Shown in pieces: positions 9,973-19,021 of a DNA stretch of 64,000 nucleotides; position 1 is the first letter of the stretch, and each line of letters opens with the position of its first letter. The stretch is from an uncultured Coriobacteriaceae bacterium (GTDB lineage: Bacteria > Actinomycetota > Coriobacteriia > Coriobacteriales > Atopobiaceae), in the NCBI GenBank assembly GCA_902791035.1, contig CADAUA010000001.1:62001-126000 (forward strand). The letters run 5' to 3'. The translations under genes and the position numbers were made by a program. Below the pieces are notes generated by a model, which saw only the letters and a program-made list of their open reading frames with translations, was not told the DNA's origin and searched no databases.

Positions 9973-11364
9973 CTACTTCCCCTCGTCCAGAGACGCGACC
10001 TTCTCGCCCGTGGCGTCGGCGATGACCTTGAGCGTCTCCCTCTCGTGGTAGCGCAGGAACACGAGGGCGCCCGCAAGGCAGAAGACCGTGGCCGTGAGGG
10101 CCGTCAGGCGATAGCCCATGCCGGTGGTGTCGATGGTCGAGATGGAGGTAAAGAGGATCATGGCCAGGGTCTGACCCAGCGTCATCGAGAAGGTGCGTGC
10201 CGCATAGAACATGCCCTCGCGGTTCTCGCCGCTCTGGATGGCGTCCGCCTCTGCGATGTCTGCCAGCACGGCCTGGGGCAGGATGCCCAGGATGGCCATG
10301 GGGATGGCAGCCAGTATGGCCACGAGCACGCCCCACACGATGGCGGGAATGCCGAACTGGCCGCACACGCTGGTAGCACCAAAGGCCAGGCAGAAGAAGA
10401 AGAACGCAAAGGCCACCAGGCGCTTCTTGCCCAGCTTCTTGGCCAGCTTGTTCACGGGTGCGTAGAAGAGGAGCGACACGAGCGTCATGCCGATGAAGAA
10501 GATCGAGGTCATGGAGTCGTCGAAGCCCATGAGCACGGTCACGTAGTAGGGCATGCCCGTCTGGAACACGGTGATGGCCACCCAATACAGCACGTCAGAG
10601 ATCTCGAAGGAGAGAAACTCGCGGTTGCGGAAGGTCTTGCCCACGCTCTTGAGCATGGGGGTGGTGGAGGGCTCAGTCTCGGCATAGAGGTTCTCGTCGA
10701 TGGCGAAGGCGGGGATCAGCATGAAGGCGACTGCCAGGGCAGAGAGGATGCCGATGGCCATGCGGAAGCCGCCCGCCACGCCGAAGGTCCCCTCAAAGAA
10801 CCCCGCCAGGTTGGGCACCAGGTAGGCGAACGCCGTGCCAAAGAAGTAGGTCACGCTGATGTAGGTGGAGAGGTTGATGCGGAGCTCCTGGGTGCGGCCC
10901 AGCTCCGGAATCAGGGCGTTGAAGGGCGTGCAATAGAGGGAGAGCGTGATGTAGAAGAGCATGAGGCAGACGAAGAGGGCCACGTTGTTGATTGCCTCCA
11001 CGCCGGTCGAGGGCGCGCAGAATACCAGCACAGTCATGACGCCGAAGGGTATCGCCGCGCGCCGCATGAAGGGGATGCGCCGACCCTCGGGGCTATCCAG
11101 GGAGTCCGACTTGGACGCGATGAAGGGGTCGATGAAGCCGTCGAGCAGGCGGCCGCACGCGGTGATGATGCCAATGACCGTGAGGCCGGCAAACACGACG
11201 CCCTGCGTAATGAAGAGCTGCATGCCCTGGGAGACGAACTCGGCGCTGGGCATGTAGTAGTAGACCAACCAGTTGCTGATCACGCCCGAGAGGATCGCCC
11301 AGCCCAGCTGGCCGACTGCGAACGTCCAGAGCACCTTGGGTGTTGCGAGCTGCTTCTCTTGCAT
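9973..11364 (-). CDS. Sugar:cation symporter of the GPH (MelB-like) family, MFS superfamily
   Basis: Integral membrane transporter of about 463 residues with twelve predicted hydrophobic segments. 'GRLLDGFIDPFIASKSDS' matches the GPH motif around the helix 2-3 loop, where MelB has Asp residues for cation binding, and 'SPEGRRIPFMRRAAIPFG' is also typical. ATG 11364 has GGGGGA four bases upstream. It lies between the TetR gene (25-bp gap) and the GH36 gene (6-bp gap), a transporter-hydrolase pair suggesting uptake and hydrolysis of a galactoside or other oligosaccharide. Confidence 0.88.
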   Translation of the reverse strand: MQEKQLATPKVLWTFAVGQLGWAILSGVISNWLVYYYMPSAEFVSQGMQLFITQGVVFAGLTVIGIITACGRLLDGFIDPFIASKSDSLDSPEGRRIPFMRRAAIPFGVMTVLVFCAPSTGVEAINNVALFVCLMLFYITLSLYCTPFNALIPELGRTQELRINLSTYISVTYFFGTAFAYLVPNLAGFFEGTFGVAGGFRMAIGILSALAVAFMLIPAFAIDENLYAETEPSTTPMLKSVGKTFRNREFLSFEISDVLYWVAITVFQTGMPYYVTVLMGFDDSMTSIFFIGMTLVSLLFYAPVNKLAKKLGKKRLVAFAFFFFCLAFGATSVCGQFGIPAIVWGVLVAILAAIPMAILGILPQAVLADIAEADAIQSGENREGMFYAARTFSMTLGQTLAMILFTSISTIDTTGMGYRLTALTATVFCLAGALVFLRYHERETLKVIADATGEKVASLDEGK

Positions 11365-11389
11365 GTGTTCCCCCATCCCTGCCCTTGCG

Positions 11390-12085
11390 CTACGCTGCGC
11401 GAAGGTACTGCACTGCCATGTCCACCAAACAACCAAGCTCGCGAGCGAGCTGATCTTTGCCGAACTCGTCCGAGGGTATGACCTCCCCAGACACGAGCTT
11501 CTCCGCCACCCCCATGAGCGCATGGGCCACGGCCAGATAGAATGCGCGAAAGTCCACCTCGCGCACTACGGAGCCGTCCATACGCCCCAGGAGGTAGGCA
11601 TCGTCAAACATGATGTAGAAGGAGTCGACCTGCGCGCCATATGCCGCAAGGTCCTCCTTGCCCATGCCTTCCTGACGCACCATGTGATCGAACTCGTCGA
11701 GGAAACGGACGAAGGCAGGGTTCTCCAGATAGAGCGTGACATACGTATGGAGCAGGCGCTCCAACCGGTCCGCCCCGTCTAGCTGCATGAAGTCGTCGGA
11801 CTCCACGATTGCGTGGATCCGCTCGTTGAGCTGCGTCCACATGAGGGTGCCCGCCGCAACCGCGAGCGAGGCCTTGGTCGAGAAGTGCCGGTAGAGCGTG
11901 GCAACCCCCACACCCGACCTCTCGGCGATGTCCGTCATCCGGACGCTGGCGATGCCCCCCTCCAGCATGAGCTCTCGGGCCGCCTCCGCAGCACGGAGAT
12001 CGGCATCCTCGGGCTCTCCCAAGGGATAGAACCAGCCGCCGTCCCAGTCGTATGGCCCTTGTTCCTGCCGAGAATCGAATGACAT
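11390..12085 (-). CDS. TetR/AcrR family transcriptional regulator
   Basis: A 231-residue DNA-binding repressor. The N-terminal helix-turn-helix reads TDIAERSGVGVATLYRHFST, the canonical TetR arrangement, preceded by an unusual tail of about 25 aromatic and acidic residues (YDWDGGWFYP). The C-terminal ligand domain is not assignable to a subfamily. It is divergent from the GT-B-like gene at 12179 across a 93-bp region holding two near-identical palindromes, and lies 25 bp upstream of the symporter-GH36 pair, so it probably represses both directions and itself. Confidence 0.9.
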   Translation of the reverse strand: MSFDSRQEQGPYDWDGGWFYPLGEPEDADLRAAEAARELMLEGGIASVRMTDIAERSGVGVATLYRHFSTKASLAVAAGTLMWTQLNERIHAIVESDDFMQLDGADRLERLLHTYVTLYLENPAFVRFLDEFDHMVRQEGMGKEDLAAYGAQVDSFYIMFDDAYLLGRMDGSVVREVDFRAFYLAVAHALMGVAEKLVSGEVIPSDEFGKDQLARELGCLVDMAVQYLRAA

Positions 12086-12107
12086 CGCTTGACCCTCCCC
12101 TCATCGC

Positions 12108-12148
12108 GTGATAGTCTGACTATCACCGGCTTGATAGTCAGACTATCA
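12108..12148. promoter_or_regulatory. Twin TetR operators in the divergent promoter region
   Basis: Two 17-bp palindromes, TGATAGTCTGACTATCA (about 12109-12125) and TGATAGTCAGACTATCA (12132-12148), share the arms TGATAGTC/GACTATCA and are spaced 23 bp centre to centre (about two helical turns). Their position between the TetR gene and the gene at 12179 is that of an autoregulatory operator. Confidence 0.8.
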
Positions 12149-12178
12149 CATCGCGGGACCACGTCAAGGAGGATTCCG

Positions 12179-13711
12179 ATGACTGAGGCATTTGATAGGG
12201 CAAAGTGGGTCTTCGGCAACGAGCAGGACGACGACACCTACCGCAAGGCGTGCGAGGGCAAGGAGAAGTTCCTCCGCAAGTTCGGGGACGACACCGCCGC
12301 CGTCTATCACCTGGCCTCGGCGGACGTGCCCGTAATCAGCCAAGCCCTTGGCGTGCGCAACCTGGTGATGGCACCGGAGGGTGCCTCGCCGCTCGACATC
12401 GTGGCGGATGCCGCCAACTGCCCCCTACCGCCGGCAACGCCGCGCACCGTGGAAGGCGCAGCAGGCAAGCCCGTCATCGTAGGCAACATCCGCATGGGCT
12501 TCGGCCACTACCGCATCAGCATGGCCATGGCCTCCGCGGCCCACGCCATGGGCTACACCCCCTACTGGCTGGACCTGGCGTCCTTCTCGCAGACCACGGG
12601 CTCAAAGGTCATCGCCTACCAGAACAAGCTCTATAGCATGGGTTCGCGCATGTCGCAGGCCATACCTCCCTTCAACGCCCTGGTATGGGAGCCGCTCAAC
12701 TCCGAGGGCTTCCGCAAGCTGACCTACAACGCCGGAGACCAGAAGAACGCCGAGCTCTGCGTGCCTCTCTTCCGCGACATCGACAAGGACACGCCGTATG
12801 TGGGCACCCACGTGTGGCCCGCGCAGGCCGCCGTGCATGCCGGCATGACGCACGTGGTCAACGCCATCCCCGACAACTGGCCCATGGCCCTCCACCTGGC
12901 AGAGGGCTCCATCCATACCGTGCAGACCCCCAGCGCATACCTGGGCTATCACCAGCTGCGTGGCATGGATCCCAAGCGCCAGCTCAAGCCCATGCCCGAG
13001 GACTCGCTCGTCTACACCGGCCACTACGTGGACCACGAGCTCGTGGCAAACATCCCAGCCGACTGCGAGCGGCGCCGTTCGCGGGTGCTGGGCGGCGGCC
13101 CCGTGCGCTACCTGCTCTCCGTAGGAGGCGCCGGCGCCCAGCAGGACCTCTTTGCGGCCATCATCGGCCACCTGCTGCCCTACATCCGCCGCAACGAGGC
13201 GGTTCTCTTCGTGAACGTGGGCGACCACCGCGACGTGTGGAAGTGGCTGCGTCGGCACGTGGAGGGCTTGGCCGGCATGGCCCAGGAGCACTTCGACAAC
13301 TTCGCGTCCGTGGCAGCGCTGGCGGCGGGCGCCCTCGAAGGCGAGGTGGAGGGCGTGCACGCCTTCTGCGACAAGGACATCTTCTCGGCAGTGTACAGCT
13401 CCAACCTGCTCATGCGCTGCTCCGACGTGCTGGTCACGAAGCCCAGCGAGTTCAGCTTCTACCCCGTACCCAAGCTCATGATCCACCGAGTGGGCGGCCA
13501 CGAGGCCTGGGGCGCCATACGTGCGGCCGAGGTGGGTGACGGCACCTACGAGATGGACGAGACATCCGAGGTCCTTGGCATGATCGATTCCTTCCAGGCG
13601 GATCGTAAGCTTCTGGCCTTCATGTGCGACCGCATAGAGGAGGCCAACCGCCAGGGCGTGTACGACGGCGCCTACAAGGTGATAGACCTGGCCGTCAACG
13701 GCGTACGGTAG
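12179..13711 (+). CDS. GT-B-like protein of unknown function (MurG/MGDG-synthase-like motifs)
   Basis: A 510-residue protein that I do not recognise as a named family. It has two features of GT-B glycosyltransferases related to MurG and MGDG synthase: a Gly-rich N-terminal loop 'NIRMGFGHYRIS' (about residues 103-114) followed by a Rossmann-like strand, and a late 'SDVLVTKPSEFSFYPVPKLMI' resembling the nucleotide-sugar-binding 'D.xVTKPG..' loop. 'YLLSVGGAGAQQDLF' fits the start of the second Rossmann domain. AAGGAGG stands 7 bases before the ATG. It is transcribed divergently from the TetR gene under the twin operators, so it is likely ligand-controlled. No membrane segment is evident. Confidence 0.6.
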   Translation: MTEAFDRAKWVFGNEQDDDTYRKACEGKEKFLRKFGDDTAAVYHLASADVPVISQALGVRNLVMAPEGASPLDIVADAANCPLPPATPRTVEGAAGKPVIVGNIRMGFGHYRISMAMASAAHAMGYTPYWLDLASFSQTTGSKVIAYQNKLYSMGSRMSQAIPPFNALVWEPLNSEGFRKLTYNAGDQKNAELCVPLFRDIDKDTPYVGTHVWPAQAAVHAGMTHVVNAIPDNWPMALHLAEGSIHTVQTPSAYLGYHQLRGMDPKRQLKPMPEDSLVYTGHYVDHELVANIPADCERRRSRVLGGGPVRYLLSVGGAGAQQDLFAAIIGHLLPYIRRNEAVLFVNVGDHRDVWKWLRRHVEGLAGMAQEHFDNFASVAALAAGALEGEVEGVHAFCDKDIFSAVYSSNLLMRCSDVLVTKPSEFSFYPVPKLMIHRVGGHEAWGAIRAAEVGDGTYEMDETSEVLGMIDSFQADRKLLAFMCDRIEEANRQGVYDGAYKVIDLAVNGVR

Positions 13712-13735
13712 GGGCACTTGGCCCGGGACAGATAG

Positions 13736-13761
13736 GCACGTTTGTTCTCGGGCAAACGTGC
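13736..13761. terminator. Hairpin between the GT-B-like gene and the oxidoreductase gene
   Basis: A 9-bp stem GCACGTTTG / CAAACGTGC with an 8-base loop lies 25 bases after the stop at 13711; no strong T-run follows. About 40 bases further on, TATACT (13798-13803), 38 bases before the next ATG, is a possible -10 element for the oxidoreductase gene. Confidence 0.4.
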
Positions 13762-13841
13762 AGGCAGTCCCGCCCGGGCAGACATGTCTCTTGGCCTTAT
13801 ACTCTTGCAATTGCATCCCACCTACGGCAAAGGAGCCTCCC

Positions 13842-16800
13842 ATGGAGCGCGACGTCTTCTCCGAGGACCACGGCAACTTCACCCTCCCTGACACCTCTCA
13901 GGACGACGCTGCCATAAACGCCTCGCTCGACCCGGCGCGCAACCGCGGCGCCGTGCCTGCCACCGTATTCGACCATCCCGAGACCGCGCCAGACAAGGAG
14001 CACTCCGACCATCCCGAGCTCTGGACCCAGCCCTACGCCTGGCACCCGCGCGAGGGTCACCGTCCCGAGCACCCCAACGACCCCTTCCCGCCCTCGCAGG
14101 AGGGCCCGGCCCGCGGCAACCTGCTGCGCCTGGGACGCAAGCTCACGGACCGTGCCCTCAACCCCATGACCCGTCGCGAGCCCGAGTACTGGGGGCTCGA
14201 CAAGATCGCCACCGACTCCATGATCGCCATCGCCAACCACATGCAGGTCCGCGTGCCCTACACCATGGAGGAGATCGCCGCCCTCGTGCACAAGCCGGTC
14301 GCCGAGGTCGAGGACGACGTCAACCAGATGGCCCAGACGGGCATCCTGGAGTACAACTGGGAGAACGAGGACCGCCACAAGCAGTTCGTGCTGCCGGTTC
14401 TTCTCCCCGGCATGGGCGAGTTCTACGCCATGAACGAGGCCCTGGCCGAGAAGCAGCCCCAGATGAACACCTTCTTCGAGCGGGTGGCCTACCTGGGACC
14501 CGAGTTCGTGCACGCCATGGTGCCCATGGGCGGCGCCGGCCTGGGCATGCACGTGATTCCCGTAGAGAAGGCCATCGAGCACGAGAACGTGACGGCCGAC
14601 GTGGAGCACATCTCCCACTGGCTCGACAAGTACGACCGCTTTGCCGCGGGCACCTGCTCCTGCCGCCAGTCCGAGACCGTGCGTGGCGTGAACTCGGGCG
14701 ACGACCCCGAGGGCTGGTGCATCGGCGTAGGCGACATGGCCGACTACGAGGCCCAGACCGGCAAGGGTCGCTACATCACCAAGGAGCAGGCCCTGGCCAT
14801 CATCCAGAAGGCCGAGGACAACGGCTTCGTCCACCAGATCACGAACATCGACGGCTCGGGCAAGATCTTTGCCATCTGCAACTGCAACAAGTCCATGTGC
14901 TATGGCCTGCGCACGAGCCAGCTCTTCAACACGCCCAACTTCTCGCGCTCGGCCTACGTGGCCCACACCGACGCGAGCAAGTGCGTGGCCTGCGGCATGT
15001 GCGTGGAGGCCTGCCCCGCCGGGGCCGTGCGTCTGGGACAGCGCCTGTGCACCACGCACGGGCCCGTCCGCTACCCCAAGCGCGAGCTGCCCGACGAGGC
15101 CAAGTGGGGTCCCGAGCGCTGGGACTACGACTACCGCGACAACAACCGCATAGAGACCTACGACACCGGCACCGCCCCCTGCAAGGTGGCCTGCCCAGCC
15201 CACATCGCCATCGAGGGCTACCTGCGGCTGGCCGCCCAGGGGCGCTACCGCGAGGCACTGGCTCTCATCAAGAAGGAGAACCCCTTCCCCGCCACGTGCG
15301 GGCGGATCTGCAACCACCGCTGCGAGGATGTGTGCACCCGCGCCCAGCTGGACCAGGCGCTTGCCATCGAGGCTGTCAAGAAGTTCATTGCCGAGAAGGA
15401 CCTGGAGGCCGAGCATCGCTTCGTGCCGCCGGTGGTACAGCCGTCCCTCCGCGGGCCCTACGTCAACAAGATCGCAATCATCGGCGCCGGCCCCGCCGGG
15501 CTTACCTGCGCCTACTACCTGGCGGCCATGGGCTACTCCCCCACCGTCTTCGAGCGGCAGGCCCTGCCGGGCGGCATGATGACCTACGGCATCCCCTCCT
15601 ACAAGCTGGAGAAGGACGTCGTGGCGGCAGAGATCGACGTCCTGCGCGAGCTGGGCGTAGACATCCGCTGTGGCGTGGACGTGGGGCACGACGTGACGCT
15701 GGACCAGCTGCGCGACCAGGGCTACCAGGCCTTCTACCTGGCGATCGGCGCGCAGGGAGCAAGGCGCGCCGGCATTCCCGGCGAGGACGGGCCGGGCGTG
15801 ACATACGCGGTTGACCTTCTCCGCGAGGTCTTGGCCGACGAGACCTATCCCCTGCCCGGGACCACCGTGGTCGTGGGCGGCGGCAACGTGGCCGTGGACG
15901 CGGCGCGCGCGGCAGTGCGCGCGGGGAGCGGCGGCGTCTCCATGTGGAGCCTCGAGCAGCGCAACGAGATGCCTGCCACTCCGGAGGAGCTCGTGGAGGC
16001 CGAGGATGACGGCGTGACCGTGAGCTGCGGCTGGGGTCCGGCACGCGTGGAGCGCGACGAGACAGGCCACGTGACGGGCATCACCTTCAAGCGCTGCACG
16101 CGGGTCTTTGACGAGTCCGGTCGCTTCTCGCCCGCCTACGACGAGACGGACACGGTGCTCGTGCCCTGCGACAACGTGGTCTTCTCCATCGGCCAGACCA
16201 TCAAGTGGGGGTCGCTGCTGGACGGGTCCACGGTAGAGCTCGCGGGCGGCCGTGCGGTGGCAGACCCCGTGACCTACCAGACCGCGCAGCCCGACGTGTT
16301 TGTGGGCGGGGACGACCTGACCGGTCCGCGCTTCGTGATTGACGCCATCGCCGCAGGTCACGAGGCCGCGGTGAGCATCCATCGCTTCGTGCAGCCGGGC
16401 AACTCCCTTACCGTCGGCCGCAACAGGCGCCAGTATGTGTCGCTCAACAAGGACGAGCTCGACCTTCGCGGCTACGACACGGCCCCGCGCCAGGAGGCCG
16501 GGGTGGACGCCCACGTGAACAAGCACGGCTACCGCGACTGGCATCGCACCCTCACGGAGGAGCAGGTCAAGGCCGAGTGCGCCCGCTGCCTCAAGTGCGG
16601 CGCCTCCGTAGTGGACCCCAACCGTTGCGTGGGCTGCGGCGTGTGCACCACCAAGTGCAGCTTCGACGCCATCCACCTCTTCCGCGAGCACCCCGAGGCG
16701 TCCGTCATGGACCGCAACCAGGACAAGATGAAGAAGATCATCCCCTACGCCCTCAAGCGCGAGGTCAAGATCGTGCGCAAGAAGCGCGCCGGCGGCCCGG

Positions 16801-16853
16801 CCGAGGAGGAGCTCAGCCAGACCCTCGAGGAGCAGAGCCGGTCGGTGGAGTAG
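13842..16853 (+). CDS. Iron-sulfur/FAD-dependent oxidoreductase fused to GltD-like module (1003 residues)
   Basis: Multidomain electron-transfer enzyme. An N-terminal region (1 to about 370) has a winged-helix-like stretch and the cysteine cluster CSCRQSE and CNCNKSMC. A 4Fe-4S motif CVACGMCVEACP starts at residue 381. The next part resembles the GltD N-terminal Fe-S domain (CGRICNHRCEDVC). An FAD Rossmann fold (IIGAGPAGLTCAYYL, near 548) and an NAD(P) fold (VVGGGNVAVDAAR, near 679) follow. Two C-terminal 4Fe-4S motifs are CARCLKCG (from 913) and CVGCGVCTTKC (from 929). It resembles GltD-type NAD(P)H:acceptor modules; the physiological donor and acceptor are unknown. ATG 13842 has AAAGGAG upstream. 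It stands alone, with repeats beginning about 95 bp after the stop. Confidence 0.85.
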   Translation: MERDVFSEDHGNFTLPDTSQDDAAINASLDPARNRGAVPATVFDHPETAPDKEHSDHPELWTQPYAWHPREGHRPEHPNDPFPPSQEGPARGNLLRLGRKLTDRALNPMTRREPEYWGLDKIATDSMIAIANHMQVRVPYTMEEIAALVHKPVAEVEDDVNQMAQTGILEYNWENEDRHKQFVLPVLLPGMGEFYAMNEALAEKQPQMNTFFERVAYLGPEFVHAMVPMGGAGLGMHVIPVEKAIEHENVTADVEHISHWLDKYDRFAAGTCSCRQSETVRGVNSGDDPEGWCIGVGDMADYEAQTGKGRYITKEQALAIIQKAEDNGFVHQITNIDGSGKIFAICNCNKSMCYGLRTSQLFNTPNFSRSAYVAHTDASKCVACGMCVEACPAGAVRLGQRLCTTHGPVRYPKRELPDEAKWGPERWDYDYRDNNRIETYDTGTAPCKVACPAHIAIEGYLRLAAQGRYREALALIKKENPFPATCGRICNHRCEDVCTRAQLDQALAIEAVKKFIAEKDLEAEHRFVPPVVQPSLRGPYVNKIAIIGAGPAGLTCAYYLAAMGYSPTVFERQALPGGMMTYGIPSYKLEKDVVAAEIDVLRELGVDIRCGVDVGHDVTLDQLRDQGYQAFYLAIGAQGARRAGIPGEDGPGVTYAVDLLREVLADETYPLPGTTVVVGGGNVAVDAARAAVRAGSGGVSMWSLEQRNEMPATPEELVEAEDDGVTVSCGWGPARVERDETGHVTGITFKRCTRVFDESGRFSPAYDETDTVLVPCDNVVFSIGQTIKWGSLLDGSTVELAGGRAVADPVTYQTAQPDVFVGGDDLTGPRFVIDAIAAGHEAAVSIHRFVQPGNSLTVGRNRRQYVSLNKDELDLRGYDTAPRQEAGVDAHVNKHGYRDWHRTLTEEQVKAECARCLKCGASVVDPNRCVGCGVCTTKCSFDAIHLFREHPEASVMDRNQDKMKKIIPYALKREVKIVRKKRAGGPAEEELSQTLEEQSRSVE

Positions 16854-16947
16854 CGGGGTTCGCCGCCGCGCACTTGGCTCGGCGTGTGCAAGCGGCTGGC
16901 CTTCTCGCCCGGCGTTCTGGCTGGCCTTCTCGCCGTCCTACTCGTCC

Positions 16948-17013
16948 CAGGCACCTGCGGGTGGTGACACCCTGTTACGCCAGGCACCTGCGGGTGGTGA
17001 CACCCTGTTACGC
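16948..17013. repeat. 33-bp tandem duplication
   Basis: CAGGCACCTGCGGGTGGTGA plus 13 further bases is present twice in exact tandem (16948-16980 and 16981-17013). It leads into the ACATGT palindrome cluster between the oxidoreductase gene and nuclease-like gene A. No gene is seen in 16854-17351. Confidence 0.85.
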
Positions 17014-17017
17014 CAGG

Positions 17018-17332
17018 CCCCTGCAAGTGACATGTCACTTGCAGGGGCATTCGTTTTGATTGCAGTTTATATAACTGCAGGTAGATGACCTGTGCTCTTG
17101 TGCCACCCCCTGGCCACGGCCACCTGCAAGTGACATGTCATGTTGTCCCTGGCCACGGCCACCTGTAAGTGACATGTCATGTTGTCCCTGGCCACGGCCA
17201 CCTGCAAGTGACATGTCACTTGCAGGTGGGCCAACATATGGTTGTAATTCATATAATAGCTGGTAGATGACCTGTGCTCTTATGCCGCCGCGTGACCGCA
17301 GCCACCTGCAAGTGACATGTCACTTGCAGGTG
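17018..17332. repeat. Cluster of ACATGT-centred palindromes with two stem-core elements
   Basis: Three 30-bp perfect palindromes with half-site (C)ACCTGCAAGTGACA or CCCCTGCAAGTGACA occur at 17018-17047, 17199-17228 and 17303-17332. A 39-bp tandem unit (CTGGCCACGG...) repeats three times at about 17110-17226 and contains the left half-site. The two intervals between palindromes hold a similar core: TTTATATAACTGCAGGTAGAT...GTGCT...GTGCC at 17073-17105 and TTCATATAATAGCTGGTAGAT...GTGCT...ATGCC at 17247-17285. The last palindrome ends 19 bp from the stop of gene A. Confidence 0.85.
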
Positions 17333-17351
17333 GCTCCAAGAATTGCGGGCG

Positions 17352-18617
17352 CTATGCATGGGGGCTAGCCAGGAACTCCGCATCGCGATCCAGCGCAGCC
17401 CAATATCCGGCATCAGACTCGATTGCCGGCGGTGCCTCGTCCGGCGGGCGTGAATCCTTGGCATCAGTGGCAGTCGCCGCCAGCACGCCCTCCCGCAGCA
17501 CTCGTCTGCGCCTTCGGAACGATGGCGTCGCGTAGGGTAGCTCATTACCCAACTGGCGGCAAATGTCCTCCATCGCTGCTACGAAGTGCCGATCGTCATC
17601 CACTTCCGGTGAGGTCAGCGTCGTGCACTCGTAGCCCTTGGCATGATAGGCCTTGTCGCGCAGAGATGTGTCTGCGATTCCCTGGTTGCCACCGTGATAG
17701 AGCCATCCGTTCGCTTCGAGCACGACTCGCCTGTCCTTCCAAGCAAAGTCGGGCGTGATGGCATCCAGCGAGACGAACCTCTGCGCCTCCGCGCTCAGCG
17801 GAAGCTTCCGGTTGATCAAGGGCTGTCTAATTCCCAGCGACCCGCATCGCCTGTCGCAGAAGGCCAAGGCCCAGATGCGCCATTCCAGGGGCGAGGCCAG
17901 TCGGTCCGTTACCAGCGGCAAGGCCCTTCTGAGCTTCCGCGCCCCATACATCCCCAGCGGCACCCAGTCTAGGAAGTGCTCGAGCTCCTGCCGCGTGATG
18001 AGCGGCTTGAGGCCATAGGCAGTCGCGGAGACGCAGGTTTGCGGCGTTGAGTCGCGCGGGTAAAGCTCCACTCGCACATTCGGAAGACTCCGGTAGAGGG
18101 GAACCTCGGCGGGGCGGATGGCCCTGAAGGTCCCGCAGAACTGGCTTGCCAGGTAGGCAACCTGCCAGTGGCTCAGTCCGGCGGAAAGCTGCATGAGCAA
18201 GAAGGCGGGCGGGAGGACGCATAGCTCAGGTACACCCTCGCGTGCGCCGCTGACGCCTATGAGCGTGTCCGAGGGGATGCGCGCCATGGTGTGCGGTCGC
18301 ATTCCCTTGGTTGCAGTCAGGCGTGTCCCGTCTGACACGACAATATCCACTGGTCGAGGCAGCAGCTCCGGAAGGGCGGCAACAAGCCCGTCCGGCAGTA
18401 ATCGCCGCGGCACGATGCGCCATAGGTCCGCATTGTCTCGTTCCGAGTCCACCGGGAGCGGCGGTTCACGGGGAAAAGTAGGAAACTCATCGCACTCAGG
18501 ACCGGCAACGGAATCAAAGGGCTCCAAGGGCTCAACGGGCTCGTCGACCCAGTAGCCATAGAGGTCGAGCAGCTCGACGCCGGACCTGTGGCTCACGATG
18601 ATTGCGTCGTCGTGCAC
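17352..18617 (-). CDS. Putative PD-(D/E)XK nuclease-fold / AbiEi-like protein, copy A
   Basis: A 421-residue protein not assigned to a named family. The N-terminus 'IVSHRSGVELLDLYG' and the C-terminal half align with the protein at 34259-35254. The C-terminal part has the order E245 (ASPLEW), D290 (ITPDFAW) and E301 (VVLEANG), a spacing compatible with a PD-(D/E)XK or DUF559-type endonuclease fold in which the final Lys is replaced (Asn). The end 'RRRRRVLREG' is strongly basic. GTG 18617 is the start: GGAGG lies six bases upstream, and the shared SH(R/A)(S/T) motif follows within ten residues. AbiEi-like resemblance is tentative. The gene is enclosed by palindromic repeats on both sides and has no obvious partner gene. 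Confidence 0.6.
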   Translation of the reverse strand: MHDDAIIVSHRSGVELLDLYGYWVDEPVEPLEPFDSVAGPECDEFPTFPREPPLPVDSERDNADLWRIVPRRLLPDGLVAALPELLPRPVDIVVSDGTRLTATKGMRPHTMARIPSDTLIGVSGAREGVPELCVLPPAFLLMQLSAGLSHWQVAYLASQFCGTFRAIRPAEVPLYRSLPNVRVELYPRDSTPQTCVSATAYGLKPLITRQELEHFLDWVPLGMYGARKLRRALPLVTDRLASPLEWRIWALAFCDRRCGSLGIRQPLINRKLPLSAEAQRFVSLDAITPDFAWKDRRVVLEANGWLYHGGNQGIADTSLRDKAYHAKGYECTTLTSPEVDDDRHFVAAMEDICRQLGNELPYATPSFRRRRRVLREGVLAATATDAKDSRPPDEAPPAIESDAGYWAALDRDAEFLASPHA

Positions 18618-18718
18618 AAAGCACCTCCGTCCTAGTCGACCGGGACCTGTCTCCACGTGATTTGGTGCGGATAGGATAGCAGGCACGAGCGGTTCTTGGC
18701 AGCCAGAAGGCGAAGTGT

Positions 18719-18814
18719 CACTTACAGGTGCCTAGCAATCTGGCTACTTCTGCGTTTTCGCAGGTAGATAGCTTGCTGCCTGCCTCGGCCTCTCGCGCGG
18801 GGCACCTGTAAGTG
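18719..18814. repeat. Stem-core-stem element upstream of gene A
   Basis: Arms CACTTACAGGTGCC (18719-18732) and GGCACCTGTAAGTG (18801-18814) are exact reverse complements around a 68-base interior containing TTTTCGCAGGTAGATAGCTT. A near-identical element lies at 19271-19366. The right arm continues into GACATGTCAGGTTTGGC. Confidence 0.85.
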
Positions 18815-19021
18815 ACATGTCAGGTTTGGCCATCAGCAAACAGGCACCTTTCGTGCGTCAGATGCCGTTCATGCGACAGGCACTTGTGCGCGGGGCACCT
18901 GCAAGTGACACTTCGCCGCCTCGGGCCGCTGGCTGCAGCGGCGGCGTAGAATCTCGCCTCACATCGGCAGTGTCCGTGATGCGGGCGGCGCTTCTTTCGA
19001 CCCTTGAAGGGACTGACGCTC

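Noticed and set aside
13797-16691. 964-codon open frame on the - strand opposite the oxidoreductase gene
   Set aside because: It is a high-GC shadow of the real gene: composition is Val/Gly/His/Ala-rich, no domain is visible, and the + strand product has intact cofactor motifs.
17067-17252. Small - strand gene encoding a 13-residue repeat (HLQVAVARDNMTC)
   Set aside because: It is only the translation of the 39-bp tandem palindromic DNA repeat.
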